A stretch of DNA of 64,000 nucleotides from the NCBI RefSeq assembly GCF_027887165.1, contig NC_077231.1, positions 190,154,334 to 190,218,333 of the forward strand, read 5' to 3'. Below the pieces are notes generated by a model. The model saw nothing but the letters and a program-made list of their open reading frames with translations. It had not been told where the DNA came from and made no database searches. Source of the DNA: Monodelphis domestica. Its lineage: Eukaryota; Chordata; Mammalia; Didelphimorphia; Didelphidae. This document shows positions 34,720-46,437 of this stretch, one piece after another. Position numbers and translations under genes: made by a program. The first letter of the stretch is position 1, and the number at the start of each line of letters is the position of its first letter.

Positions 34720-35750
34720 TACTCTAAGTGCTCATCTCTTAACAAATCCCACTGTGCCCTTTGGAGCCCCAACTTCATACTTAAAAAACTTTGCAACCTT
34801 CACAAAAATTTCAAACAACTCTATCATTCTATAGCCCTACCCATCTACCCTTGTTGCTGCAACCATTCATCTACCAACCCTACAGATCATTCACAATTTT
34901 CTCAATTATTTTAGCACTTGGCTCTTCATTTTCCTCTCTATCCTACATCCTGCCATTATCTTCAGACACTTCAACATTTATGTTCAGCACCTCTCTAATG
35001 ACCTCACCACAAATTCTTTGACTTCAGCAACTCCAAAGACCATCTCATATCCATTCTGGCTAGTCAGGTTCATGGTCTCCCTTATCTCTCATAATTGTTC
35101 CACCTCAATGATCTGGAGTTTTGAAATTCTACTGTACATGACAATCTTCTCACATCTCTTAATTCATTTATCAAATCTACTCTTTGCCCTCAATATTCTT
35201 ATTATGACCTCTATTTTATTTTATTTTAATTTTTTATTAAGAACATGTTTCCATGATTACATGCATATTCTTTCTCTTCCCTCCTCCCAACTCCCTCCCA
35301 TAGCCCTTAAGTTTTACATGTATGACTTCTATTTTAAATCACTCTCATTCCTCCACACTCTAACCCAAATTGCTAGTCTGTTATTCTTCACATATGGCAC
35401 TCCATTTTCTATCTCCATGCCTTTGTACAGTCCATCCTTTATGCCAAGGAATGCATCCCACCTCACAGACTGCCTTACTTCACAGCTCAGCTGAAATGCC
35501 ATCTTCTCTATGAAGCCTTTTCCTGATCATCCAAGAGCTAATACCTACTCCGACCATAGTTTATATTTATTTCACATTTATTCTGTATATACGTTTATGT
35601 ACATATTGTCTCCCCCAAACAAATGTAAGTTGCATGAGAGAAAGGATGGTTTCATTTTTATCTTTGTATCCCCCCAATGACACAATGTTTGAAACACAGC
35701 ATGTAACAAATGTTTTTTGACTGATTAGTAATCTACTACTTTGACTAGTC
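34720..35750 (+). mobile_element. L2 LINE, endonuclease-region to 3' end, internally collapsed
   Basis: 34900-35130 has the CTTCAGACACTTCAACATTTATG segment typical of the L2 endonuclease domain (GDFN-type region) followed by GGTCTCCCTTATCTCTC. The copy then passes to the 3' end (TTGTCTCCCCCAAACAAATG, 35606). An L1 3' end is nested at 35215-35325. The open frame 35018-35494 runs through both elements and is not a gene. Confidence 0.6.
35215..35325 (-). mobile_element. L1 3' end, antisense, nested in L2
   Basis: TTATTAAGAACATGTTTCCATGATTACATG, the pyrimidine tract TTCCCTCCTCCCAACTCCCTCCCATAGC and TTTTACATGTATGA are the inverse of the L1 end. Confidence 0.8.
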
Positions 35751-35769
35751 ACAATTCTACCAGTCTATC

Positions 35770-37260
35770 TCCCTTATTCCAGCCTTTACCTGGGACCTAC
35801 TTAAGCTAAATTTGACTAATCATTGCCCTATAATTCTTTGTTATTCTGACATTCTGCTATCCTTATATTTCTAACTATCAGTGCTAGGTAAGATCCAGTT
35901 ACTTTTGTCTTCTTCCTTGTCCTGAATATCATTGGAGACAATCATTAACTTAGCTAAATTCACCCAACAGCAATGTGTAGTATATAAAGTCAGCCTAAGC
36001 TCTATTATTTGACAAAGTCTACTCTGTTCTTACTGACTCCCTATTTCATCCTTTGACATGCTGCAAATTTAAAAAAAATTTTCCTGTCAAGTCATCAATC
36101 ACCATTCTCACTCCTCACTTAAATGATTTAGTCTTCTATTTCATTAATATGAAAACCATGTTACTATCTTCCACAATTCTTCAAAGTTCTCAGCATTAAT
36201 TTGACATATTTTCAGCATCTCCCACTTCCCTGGCTCCCTACAAACATGTTAAACTTCTCTACAATCCTGAAAAAAAAAATTCCCTTCCATTTTTCTAGTC
36301 CAACCAGCTACTATTAGGTATTATCCATTTTCTCTCTCTTTCACTGCTAAACTTCTTGACTAAGTTGCTAACATTTGATGTAAATATTTAAACACTCTTT
36401 CCTCAACTACCTGTAATTATAATAGCATCATTCAATTGAAACTGCTCTAAGGTCGCCACAGACCTTTTTTTCTAATCACCAAATCCAATGTCATTTTTTT
36501 TCCTGGTCTTCATACTCCTTAATCTTGCTCTAATATTTCATACTACTGTACTTCTTATGGGAAACTCTTTCCTCCTTTGACTTCAGAGAAAAATTTTTTT
36601 GCTTGGTTATCCTCCTACTTCTCTAATAGCCACTTCTCTCTCTCTCTCTCTCTCCTTTGCTGACTTTTTGTCCCCTCCTCAAACTTTTACTTAGGATATT
36701 CAATGATGCCCCCTTCTCTCTCAACAAATTTTCCCAAAGATTGAGATGGCCAATCTCAATAAATGACAGACTCAACTACCAACTCTATGTAGAAAGTTTC
36801 AAAATCTCTACCTCTAGTTCTGATCTTTCCCCCTTCTCTAGATCATCTCTAGCTGCCCAAAGAATACCTTGAACTGAGTATCTCAGCACCTCAAATACAT
36901 TTTTAAAACTGAATTCAATACCATTTCCCTTATCCCTCTACCCCAAACATCTCCCACTTCTAATCATTGGCTAAGTCCTGCTGATTCTACCTCCACATCA
37001 TTACATCAGTTGCTTCCTTTCTATTTTGACTTTTGTCAAGCTAGGAACCTGATGTCATCCTTTATAGCTCTTCCTACAATAGGTTTTCCCACCTCAAGAC
37101 CCTGCTTCATCATACACTTTAATGCCCCAGACTAATCTTCCTTATATAGATAGGGTCTTGTTAGACATCTCTATAATGTTCACAGCTCCTGATTGACTGT
37201 CATTTTTTATGTGATTCTCTATTATTTGACATTAACATACCTATCTCATTTTATTCAATT
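35770..37260 (+). mobile_element. L2 LINE, second sense copy
   Basis: A pyrimidine-rich sense-strand L2 path including ATGACAGACTCAACTACCAACTC near 36760, AACTGAATTCAATACCATTTCC at 36908 and CTGCTGATTCTACCTCCACA at 36979. A (TC)n run sits at 36637-36655. Confidence 0.55.
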
Positions 37261-37289
37261 CTCTGTACTTTGAATTCAGAAAATTTGTC

Positions 37290-37445
37290 ATTGCTCTACT
37301 GGAAAGAAGTTTCAGAGTTCAAATCTCACCTCTAACACTACTTCTGTGACTTCAGACAACTTAATTAACCTCCTTGGGCCTCAATTATATTATCTAGAAG
37401 GTTAGGAAAACATGCAAAGAACTTGGCAAACATGTCTACCATTTT
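37290..37445 (+). repeat. MIR-like SINE
   Basis: CAGAGTTCAAATCTCACCTC and GTGACTTCAGACAACTTAAT, then CCTTGGGCCTCAATTATATT. Confidence 0.6.
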
Positions 37446-37611
37446 TTTAAAGATTATATTAGTCACATACATCCAAGAAGTCAACGATAAAAAAATATTT
37501 CACATAAATCACAAATTTTGTCTTCATTATTAATTGTTCTCTGACCTACATATACACAGTTTCTATATATAGAAAAAATGTTTATTCAAAAACTTTAGTA
37601 ACATAGGTCAC

Positions 37612-37795
37612 AGAGGCAGCTAGGAAACTCAGTGGATAGTGAACCAAACATGAATACAGGAGATCCTAGGTTCTAATCTGGCTTTAGACCATTTCTAGCT
37701 GTATGACTTTGGGAAAGTCATTGGCTTAGCCCTTAGAACCAATAGTCAGGCATCAATTCTAAGACAGAAGGTGAAGATTTAAAAAAATGAACACA
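37612..37795 (+). repeat. tRNA-headed marsupial SINE
   Basis: AGGCAGCTAGGAAACTCAGTG head, TTCTAATCTGGCTTTAGACC, CTGTATGACTTTGGGAAAGTC and an A-rich end after AAGACAGAAGGTGAAG. Confidence 0.85.
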
Positions 37796-38884
37796 CAGGG
37801 AGTGTTTGTAAACTCATGAAAATGAAATATCAGAATTAATAATAAATTTTAAGTTCAATACATGTTCTTATTGAAAATATGATAAAATATCAACCTCTAG
37901 TTTTAAGAAATGGACTCATCTAGCAATAACAGCTGACATTTATACAGTAATTTAGGGCTTACAATATAGTTTAGTAATGCAGCATCTATATGTTCCCTTG
38001 CAACCCTCATATGGATCAGTATCCATTCAAAAATTGCAGCCACAAATTCCTATGAGTAGGGTTCCTTTCACTATGTAGAAGGAGAAATTAATTCCACACA
38101 AAGTCATTTAATGAAATAGTAGCAGAACATTTTCTCCATAAATCTGAAACATATTCTTTCATAGACATACCATCCATGAAAATAATGCTCAAGACTAGAT
38201 GATATGAGTAAAAAGACACAAGTTACATGTGTGACCAAGGCCCACATATGGAGAGGCCAATCATGCCTCTAATGTGTTCTCGTGAAACCATACTATTCCT
38301 GCTGATCCTCACTGTTCTTATGAGGCATAATGTCTCTGCCAGGTCAATATTCTCTCCCACCTCTATAGGCATGGTGTATAGGCTCTGCCAAGCATTGTCC
38401 CCAGATGACTTCATGGGATCATTGCTAGATGGTGCAGTGCTCATTCTTTGATTACTTTCAGCTGAGATGCTACTACACCCACCCACACACACCCAACCAC
38501 CTGGAAGAAAAAGTGAACATTCTTATTTCTCTATAAGTTTAGAGCTCAAAAGCTTAAATTTTAGCTCTTTTAAGACAGTAACCCCCTAATACACCCATTA
38601 TCAAACTAAGAAAAAACTTTAGGAACTTTTATTTGCACAAAGAAAACCTGCCAAATCTCAAAGCTTTGGCTACTATAGATTTTTCTCTTCCAAGTGGAAA
38701 AATTTTACTTTCAAAGGCTGAGCTCTTTGGGAACACAGAAGAGTCAGTTAGTGCCTGCAGGCATTGTCTATATTTTAACCTTCTTCCAGCTTAGCAGAAG
38801 CAAGAGGTCTATGCTCAGTTCCCATTTGACTTAGGTTTAGAAAGTTCCAGGAAGCCAAATTTAATTTCTGATTGCCAAAGGAGA
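37796..38884. other. Intron stretch without recognised repeats
   Basis: About 1.1 kb with no repeat I can name. It contains opposed ORFs at 38223-38492 (minus, 89 codons) and 38227-38451 (plus, 74 codons), neither recognisable. Confidence 0.45.
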
Positions 38885-39010
38885 AAAAATGGCTCTAAAA
38901 ATGACTTGAGTTCAAATCTCACCCATGACATTTAAAATAACCCTGACCATATCACTTAACTTCCTTAGGCCTCAGTTTCCTCATCTATAAAATGCAAAAT
39001 TTAAAAGATA
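38885..39010 (+). repeat. MIR-like SINE
   Basis: TGACTTGAGTTCAAATCTCACC, TATCACTTAACTTCCTTAGGC and CTCAGTTTCCTCATCTATAA. Confidence 0.7.
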
Positions 39011-39409
39011 GGAGCTCCAAAATCCCAGCTAAATCTAAATCAATGAACTAACAAAGGCCCTCTGGCTCTGAGCACTTTCATACTCATACTTCTCCCTCAC
39101 CAAGTCTGATGAAGAAAAATGAAACAAAACCTTAGGTGGAACCACCTGAAGGCATTTTCTACCTTAATCCTTTCTTCTAAATTCCCGCTTTTATTTTCAG
39201 CTTGCCACACACTTTTTACATATGTAATCTCATTCATTGATCCATCCTCAAGTCTTCAGCCCATTTGAACTTCAACTGATTGGCAAAATCACCACAGTTA
39301 CTGGAATTATTTTTAAACTTAAAGTCTGAGAATAACAGCCAATGCCTAATAAGAAAAGTACAAAAAAAACTTTTTTAAAAAGCAAGAAACTGAATGTTGC
39401 AGGAACAGA
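39011..39409. other. No recognised feature
   Basis: Unassigned. An A-run and the left target-site repeat of the HMGB1 pseudogene lie at its right end. Confidence 0.4.
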
Positions 39410-40586
39410 GAATAAGGAGGCTGCATCTAGCTCTGGCTCACACTCTCACAGCCATTGCGTTGAGCTCCACAGAGAGATCTGGAGCAAGTAAGAGCTGGCC
39501 AGGATCTGGGATACCCTGTGAGATGCCGAGGGTAAATAATTTTTAAATGGGCTGAGGTGATATTAAGAAGCCAAAAGGGAAAATGTCTTCATATGTCTTC
39601 TTTGTGCAAACCTTCTGGGAGGAACACAAGAAGTACCCAGATGCTTCTGTGAACTCCAAATTTTCTAAAAAATCCTCTGAAAGGTGGAAGACAATGTCTG
39701 CTAAAGAGAAAGGAAAACTTGAAGACATGGCAAAAGCTGATGAGGTTCATTATGAAAGAGAAATGAAAACCTACATAATACATAAAGGAGAAACAAAAAG
39801 AAGTTTAAGGATCCCAATGCACAAAACAGGCCTCCTTCCACATTTTTCTTATTCTGTTCTGAGTATCTTCCAAAAATCAAAGGGGAACATCCTGGTCTTT
39901 CTACTGGAGATGTGGCCAAAAAATTGGGAGAAATTCAGAATAATACTGCTGCAGATGACAACCTTATGAAAAGGAGGCAGCTAAGCTGAAGGAAAAGTAT
40001 GCAAAGGCTATCACTGCATACCAGGTTAAAGGAAAACCTGATGTGAATAAAAAGGGAGGAACTGTCAATGCTGAGAAGAGCAAGAAAAAGTAGGAGTAGG
40101 AAAAAGATAAAGAAGATGAAGACGATGAATAAGTTGGTTCTAAAGCAGTTATTTTCTTTTCTATAGAGCACTTAATGCCCCTGTACACAAATTTTAAAGA
40201 AAAAAAATTGAAATGTAAGGCTGTGTAAGATTTTTTTTTAAACTGTACAATGTCTTTTTCTGTATAGTTAACACTACCAAATATATCTTTAGATAGCCCT
40301 GTCCTTTAGTGGTATTTTCAATAGCCACTAACTTTGCCTGGAACAGTATGGAGGTTGTAAATTGGCATGGATATTTAAGGCAGGTTCTTGTTGGTGCACA
40401 GCACAAATTAGTTATATATGGGGGTGTAGTTCATTTTCATCTTCAGTTGTCTTTGATGCAGCATATGAAAAAATTATTGTTCTTTTTACTGAATACCAGT
40501 CTGTAATTGCATAAAAAAGTTGCAGCAGTTTTCTTGACATTCTGAATGCTTCTAAGTAAATACAAAATTAAAATAAATAAAAGGCA
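39410..40586 (+). pseudogene. HMGB1P: HMGB1 processed pseudogene (5' UTR, coding remnant, 3' UTR)
   Basis: Intronless copy of HMGB1 mRNA. The 5' UTR is recognisable at 39420-39540 (CTCACAGCCATTGCGTTGAG). The coding remnant runs 39547-40132: MG, a TGA at codon 3, then [19 protein letters not shown]. The A-box follows ([37 protein letters not shown]). A one-base frame loss after KGETK throws the B-box out of frame, and the acidic tail is short and interrupted. The B-box nucleotide sequence is still clear (GATGTGGCCAAAAAATTGGG at 39910). The 3' UTR (40133-40585) follows the HMGB1 UTR closely, including GTAAGGCTGTGTAAGATTTT and GGTGCACAGCACAAATTAGT. Flanking AAAAGCAAGAAA (about 39379) and AAAAGGCAAGAAA (about 40580) are the likely target duplication. 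HMGB1 rather than HMGB2/3 is indicated by the MSAKEKGK and YEREMKTY wording and by the UTR. Confidence 0.95.
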
Positions 40587-40602
40587 AGAAAGAAGCTTGC
40601 TT

Positions 40603-40795
40603 AAGAGAGGTGACTCAGTGGTTTGAGAGTAAGTCCCAGAGACAAGGATTCCCAAGTTCAGATATGACTTTAGAATCTTCCTAGCTGTGTGACCTTGGAC
40701 AAATCATTTGACCCCCATTGCCTAACCCAAGCATAATCCCTGCCCTGGAACAAATACACAAAGTACTAATTCTAAGACAGAAGAGGAGTTTGCTT
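40603..40795 (+). repeat. tRNA-headed marsupial SINE
   Basis: GAGAGGTGACTCAGTGGTTTG head, TTCCTAGCTGTGTGACCTTGG, CCCATTGCCTAACCC, ending in an AAGACAGAAGAGG segment and a T-run. Confidence 0.85.
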
Positions 40796-40839
40796 GTTTT
40801 TTTTTTTTTAAGTAAGAAATTTGACATTTTTCTTAAATA

Positions 40840-41240
40840 TCTACTATAAAACAAAACCAAAGCCAGTTCCTTCAAAGAATTTATATTCTAGTAGGAGATA
40901 CAACACAAAGATAAAATGTATGCACAATAATACAATATAATTCCAAAATCTAAAGTGTAATGACTATTAAAGGGGAAAGGGCACAGATAAGAAAGGCTTC
41001 TTATAAGAACTGGCATCTGAGCAATGCTTTATAAGAATTTAGGTATTTTAAGAGGCTAAGGTGAGGAGGAAATGGTTTCTAGATGTGGAAGTTAGCTGTG
41101 TTCAAGGAATAGCTAGAGGCCAGAGTGACTGAAACAGAGAACAGATAGAAATAATGGGATAATGACTCTAAAACATATAGGTGGAAGTGCATTTTAGATA
41201 GCTGGGATAGCCTGTAGGAATTTACTTTCTCCAGATGCAT
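40840..41240 (-). mobile_element. L2 LINE 3' portion, antisense
   Basis: AGAATTTATATTCTAGTAGGAG and GAAAGGCTTCTTATAAGAAC, then TGTTCAAGGAATAGCTAGAGGCC follow the inverse L2 path seen at 2850-3170. Confidence 0.65.
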
Positions 41241-42802
41241 CTCTTTTCCAAGATGAACAACTGTCCTCTATTATTTGGAAACTCAGAACTACAGCTAGGG
41301 GATAGCCTATAGGATTCTAACTATAGCTTCCAGGCACTGAGGGTGGATACAAAACCTCTAAGAGGACTTTTGAGTTGAGATGGCTATAGTGTAGAACCAA
41401 GGATCATCCTCTACTCACCAACAACCTCAAAAGGACAAAAAAAAATCAGATAAGTGAAGGCGCTCCACAGCAGGACTCAGCCTTGAAGGTGGCATTTGCA
41501 CACTAAGGGGGTTAAATTATTCCCACCAAAGCACGTGCTGATCACCCCTCCCTCACTACACCTACAGCACTAGAGTCAAAGCCAGCATTCCAGAATCAGA
41601 GTGAGAACAAGGTAATTGCTAATTTCTTGGGAATTGGCTGAGGATATCACATACTTAGCCATGAGAGCAGCTAGATTTGGGACCCCAGGAGGCTGAAAAA
41701 TGTGTATCTTGGGCTCAGAAATAGAACATAGAGGGGCAGCACATAGCAGATACCACGGAAACTTGAAAAATAGCCTCAGGGCAAAACCCTCTCTATTGCT
41801 CAATACACAGAGAGTCTGCATTCCTCCCTCAAATTTCTGCCTGGAAAAGGAAGGAAAAACCAACAAAGCAATGGCCACCAACACCCAAGAACTACAATCT
41901 ATAACTACCACAAAAAAAAAAGAAAAAGCCTTTGACTCTGGATAACTATTACTTAGAGTAATAACAGACTACAGAGGAGATAGAAGAGGACAACAAATAA
42001 GCAAACACATCCAAACTTTAAAAAAATGGAAATTGGTCACAAAAAAGCTATCCAAGAAATCAGGTTGGAATTTGAGAACCAAGTAAAAAAGATAGGAGAA
42101 ACATGGCAACAAAAGTGGAAAAATAGTTCAAAGAGAAAATAACAGTTTAAAAGACAGAATCTCCTACTTGGAAAAAGAAGCTCAGAAATAAAATGAAATG
42201 AAAAGCAAATTGAAGACCAGAAATGACCTGCTGGAACCCACGAAAAGCAGGATAGACCAAAACAAAAAAGGAATATCATAGCTGAAAAACCAGTCTTTAA
42301 AGACCAGAATTAGGCAAGTAGAAGCTAATGATCTCACAAGACAGCACAAATTAATAAAGCAAAGTCAAAAGAATGACAAAATAAAAAGAAACATGAAATA
42401 TCTCACTGAGAAAAATGACTGACCTGGAAAACCAATCTACAAGAGAAAATTTGAGAATCATTTGTCTACCTGAAAACCTAGAAATAAACAGAAACCTTGA
42501 CATCATACTACAAGAAATTATCCAAGAAAATTGCTCTGATGTACTTCAACAAGAACAAAATAGACATTGACAGAGTCCATAGATCACTCTGTACATTAAA
42601 TCCTCAAAAAACAACCCCCAGGAATGTAAATGCCAAATTCAAGAGCTTCCAAGCTAAGGAGAAAATATTACAAAATGCCAGAGACAATTCAGATATCATG
42701 GAGCCCCAAGCAGGATTACACAGGATCTGTCAGCTTCCACACAAAAGAATTACAAGGCTTGGAATAGGATATTCAGAAAGGCAAGAGAATTGGGTCTTCA
42801 GC

Positions 42803-43742
42803 TGTAAACCTTGAAATTTCTTAGACTTGTGAATGTTGGAAATTTCACCATTGGAAAGTTTCATACTTGGAAAAAATTTCCTACTGATAGTAAGAACTCT
42901 ATTGGAATGTAAACCCCCTTGGCATGGAAGGATCCTTCTCCTCCCTACTTGGGACTGCTTTAGGACAGAAATCTTTTGCTGAACAATGGAAAGGGCTTTG
43001 ACCTATGCTTAAGCATAGAACAGGAAGTTCTTTGACTCATGATTGATTTTAGAATTGCTACAATAGAGATACTTGGAATGACACAACCAGGTCTTGAAAC
43101 TACAATCTCCACCCTACTCAGAGTAAAAGGATTTAGGAAGGGCTGCAGCAAGGATCAAGATTTAATTATTTGAGAATATGACCTTCAACAGACATGTGCA
43201 AAGGGGCAGACCTCTGGGAGGTCCTGGGTTAAACTAGAGCCACCATTGGCACAGGGAAGACATGGACAGTGATTGGTAGATGTGAGAACTGAGGGGAGGG
43301 AACTTAAGATGGTTTCCTTAAAGATAGCGGGGTCTGAGGACTGGCGAGGTGGAGAGGTTTTGCTCTGAGAGGTTGTGCTCTGAGAAGGCTTGCTCTGAAG
43401 GAGGCTGGAGGTGGAGGCCCCTGAGACTGTTTCTCCATTTTGGTCAAGTGAGTGATAGGGACTGATCTCTTTTCTTTGCCTAAGCAATCTAAGGGCTTGG
43501 GCCTTTTGGCCCAGCCTAAACAGAGGGGGTATTTAAGCCCTATTCCCTTCTCCCCCCCCCCTCTCTCTCTCACTATCTCTCTCTATCTCTCCATCTCTAA
43601 TACCTTTCTTCCTGTTTGTAATTAAAAACTCCATAAAAGGTTGACTGCTGACTTGAGTTTTCATTTAGGAATTACATAGCTGAATTCCTTGGCAACCTTA
43701 AATTAATATATATCAGTCTTTTAAAGTGATTTCCTTGTCACA
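42803..43742 (+). mobile_element. Solo LTR, endogenous retrovirus, family A (copy 2), inside L1-A
   Basis: Sense LTR, TGTAAACCTTGAAATTT...CCTTGTCACA, interrupting L1-A ORF1. The L1 text GGTCTTCA before it and CCTACCCATCAAAATTGACTAT after it are contiguous in the L1-B copy (54137-54178). A TATTTAAG box at 43530-43537 and an ATTAAA at 43621-43626 mark the likely promoter and poly(A) signal, with a CT-rich run between. No clean 4-bp duplication is visible at the edges, which may be off by a few bases. Confidence 0.85.
43551..43606. repeat. Poly-C then (CT)n simple sequence in the LTR
   Basis: A run of C directly followed by CT-rich repeats, between the TATA-like box and the poly(A) signal of the LTR. 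Confidence 0.85.
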
Positions 43743-46272
43743 AAACCAAGGGTCACCTACCCATCAAAATTGACTATATAATTCCAGGAGAAAGTATGGA
43801 TATTTAACAAAATAGAAGATTTTGAGAAACACACTTGAGGCAGGTAGACACACACAGGGTAAAGGTAAAAGGGTGGAGCAAAATCTGCTGGGCATCAAAT
43901 GAGAAAAATAAGGCAGGAGTCACTATCATAACATCTACAAAGCCGAAGTAAAAATAAATCTGATTAAAAGAGATAGGAAAGGCAATTACATCCTGATAAA
44001 AGGCAGTATAGACTATGAGGAAATATCAGTACTCAACTGTATGCACCAAATGGTATAACATCCAAATTTCTAAAGGAGAAACTTTAGGAGGAAATGGATA
44101 GTAAAACTCTTCTAGTGGAAGACCTGAACATTCCTCTATTAGATCTCGATAAATCAAACCAAAAAATAAAGGAGAAAGAGTTAAGAGATGTGAATGAAAA
44201 CTTAGAAAAATTAGAGTTAATAGATATGTGGAGAAAAATAGAGACAAAAAGGAATACACCTTTTAAGCAGCACATGGTACATTGACAAAGATTAACCATG
44301 TACTACTGCATAAAAACATTGCAAACAAGTGCAAAAGAGCAGAAATAATAAATGCAACTTTTTCAGATCATAATGCAATAAAAATGAAAATTAGGGTACA
44401 TGGAGAGGTAAATAAAATATTAATTTGAAATTATATAATATGATTCTCCAAAATAGGTTAAAGAACAAATCATAAAAAACAATAATTTCATTGAAGAAAA
44501 TTATAATGATTAAACATCCTTTCAAAATCTATGGGATGCAGGCAAAGCAATACTCAGGGGGGAATTTATATCCTGGAGTACAGATATTAACAAATTAGGG
44601 AGGGCAGAGATCAATGAATTGGGCATGCAAATAAAAAAAGAAAACTAGAAAGTGAACACATTAAAACTCCTCAGATGAAAACTAAACTAAGAGAGATCCT
44701 AAAATTAGTAAATTAGTAAAATTGAAAGTAAAAGAACTCTTGAATTAATAAATAAGACTGTAAGCTGATACTTTGACAAGTACTTTGTCTATTTTATTTG
44801 TTTTTTTTTACATCTAATTAAAAAAAGGAAATAAGAAAACAAAATTAACAGTATTCAAGATGAAAAGGGAGACCACTTCTAATGAAGGGGAAATGAAGGT
44901 AATCACTATAAAAGTATTATGCCTAATTATATGGCAATAATTATGGCAATCTAGGTGATATGGATGAATATTTAGAAAAATATAGATTGCCTAGAGTAAC
45001 AGAAGAAGAAATAGAATACCTAAACAACCCCATATCAGGAAAAGAAATTGAATAAATCATCAAAGAGCTCTGTAAGAAAAAATTCCCAGGGCCAGATGGA
45101 TTCACAAATGAATTCTATCAAACATTCAAAGAACAACTAATCCCAATATTATATAAACTATAATAATAAGCAATGAAGAAGTTCTACCAAATTCCTTTTA
45201 TGATACAAATATGGTACTGATTCCAAAGCCAGACAGGTCAAAATAAGAGAAAGAAAACTATAGGCCAATCTCCCTAATGAACATAGATGCAAAAATCTTA
45301 AAGAGAATACTAGGAAAAAAAAGACTCCAGCAAGTTATCATGAGGGTTATACATTAGGATCAGGTGGGATTTATACAAGGAATGCAAAGATGGTTCAATA
45401 TTAGGAAATCCATCCACATAACCAACCATATTAACAAGCAAACCAACAAAAATTACATGATTATCTCAATAGATGCAGAAAAAGCATTTGACAAAATACA
45501 ACATTCATTTGTATTAAAACACTAGAAAGTAGAGGAATAGAAAGGCCTTTTCTAAAAATAAACAATAATATCATATCAAATGTCATCAGAAAGCATCATC
45601 TGAAATAGGGATGAATTAGAAGCCTTCCCAATAAGATCAGGAGTGAAACATAGATGTCCATTATCACCTCAATTATTTAACATGGTTCTAGAAATACTAG
45701 CAGTAATAATTAGAGAAGAAAAAATTGAAGATATTAAAATAAGCAATACACTCTTTGTAAATGATATGATGATCTACTTAAAGAGTCTTAGAGAATCAAC
45801 CAAAAAAGCTAGTCGAAATAACAACTTTAGCAAAGTTGCAGGATACAAAATAAACATACATAAATCATCAGTCTTTCTATTTATCTCTAACACATCTCAG
45901 CAGCAAAAACTAGAAAGAGAAATTCCATTTAAAAATCACCCTAGACAATATAAAATACTTAGGAATATATTTGCCAAGACAAACACAGGAATTATATGAA
46001 CACATCTACAAAACATTTTCCAACCAACTAAATCTAGATCTAAACAATAGGAAAAACATCGATTGCTCATGGGGAAGACATGCTAACATAATAAAAATAA
46101 CAATCCTACCCAAATTAATTCATTTATTCAGTGCCATACCTACCAAAATACCAAGAAACTTTTTTTTACTAAATTAGAAAAAAACTACAGCAAAGTTCAT
46201 TTGGAAGAACAAAAGATCAAGAATATCAAGGAAAATAATGAAAAAAATTGCAAAGGAAAGGAGACTAGTAAC

Positions 46273-46437
46273 TGTGATATTGAAATCACTTTAAAAGACT
46301 GACATATATTAATTTAAGGTTGCCAAGGAATTCACTTATGTAATTCCTAAATGAAACACTCAAGTCAGCTGCCAAATTTTTTATGGTGTTTTAATTACAA
46401 CAGGAGGAAATAAGTATGAGAGAGAGAGAGACTATTT
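46273..46437 (-). mobile_element. LTR fragment, family A, inverted, inside L1-A
   Basis: The reverse complement of the 3' end of the LTR at 42803-43742 is present (TTTAAAAGACTGACATATAT, GGTTGCCAAGGAATTC, CCTAAATGAAACACTCAAG). It stops in the purine run at 46417-46435. About 165 bases of L1 (equivalent to L1-B 56088-56253) are absent at this place. Confidence 0.8.

Noticed and set aside
35018-35494. 158-codon plus-strand ORF
   Set aside because: It spans L2 sequence and an antisense L1 3' end nested in it, so it is a chance frame in pyrimidine-rich repeats with no recognisable domain.
38223-38492. 89-codon minus-strand ORF as a possible gene
   Set aside because: No recognised motif, no matching splice or promoter context, and an equally long ORF on the opposite strand. 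Kept only as a low-interest finding.
39583-39969. HMGB1-like ORF as a functional gene
   Set aside because: The start region has an early stop, the frame is lost before the second HMG box, and the copy is intronless with processed-mRNA structure.
42806-43747. AAACC repeated at both edges of the LTR in L1-A as a 5-bp target duplication
   Set aside because: Comparison with the other family-A copies shows that the left AAACC is part of the LTR's own start (TGTAAACC / TGTAAATC / TGTGAATC), so the match is probably chance.
45643-46177. RT-like ORFs as a working reverse transcriptase
   Set aside because: Fragments of the decayed L1-A ORF2; the catalytic FADD motif is FVND and the frame is broken on both sides.
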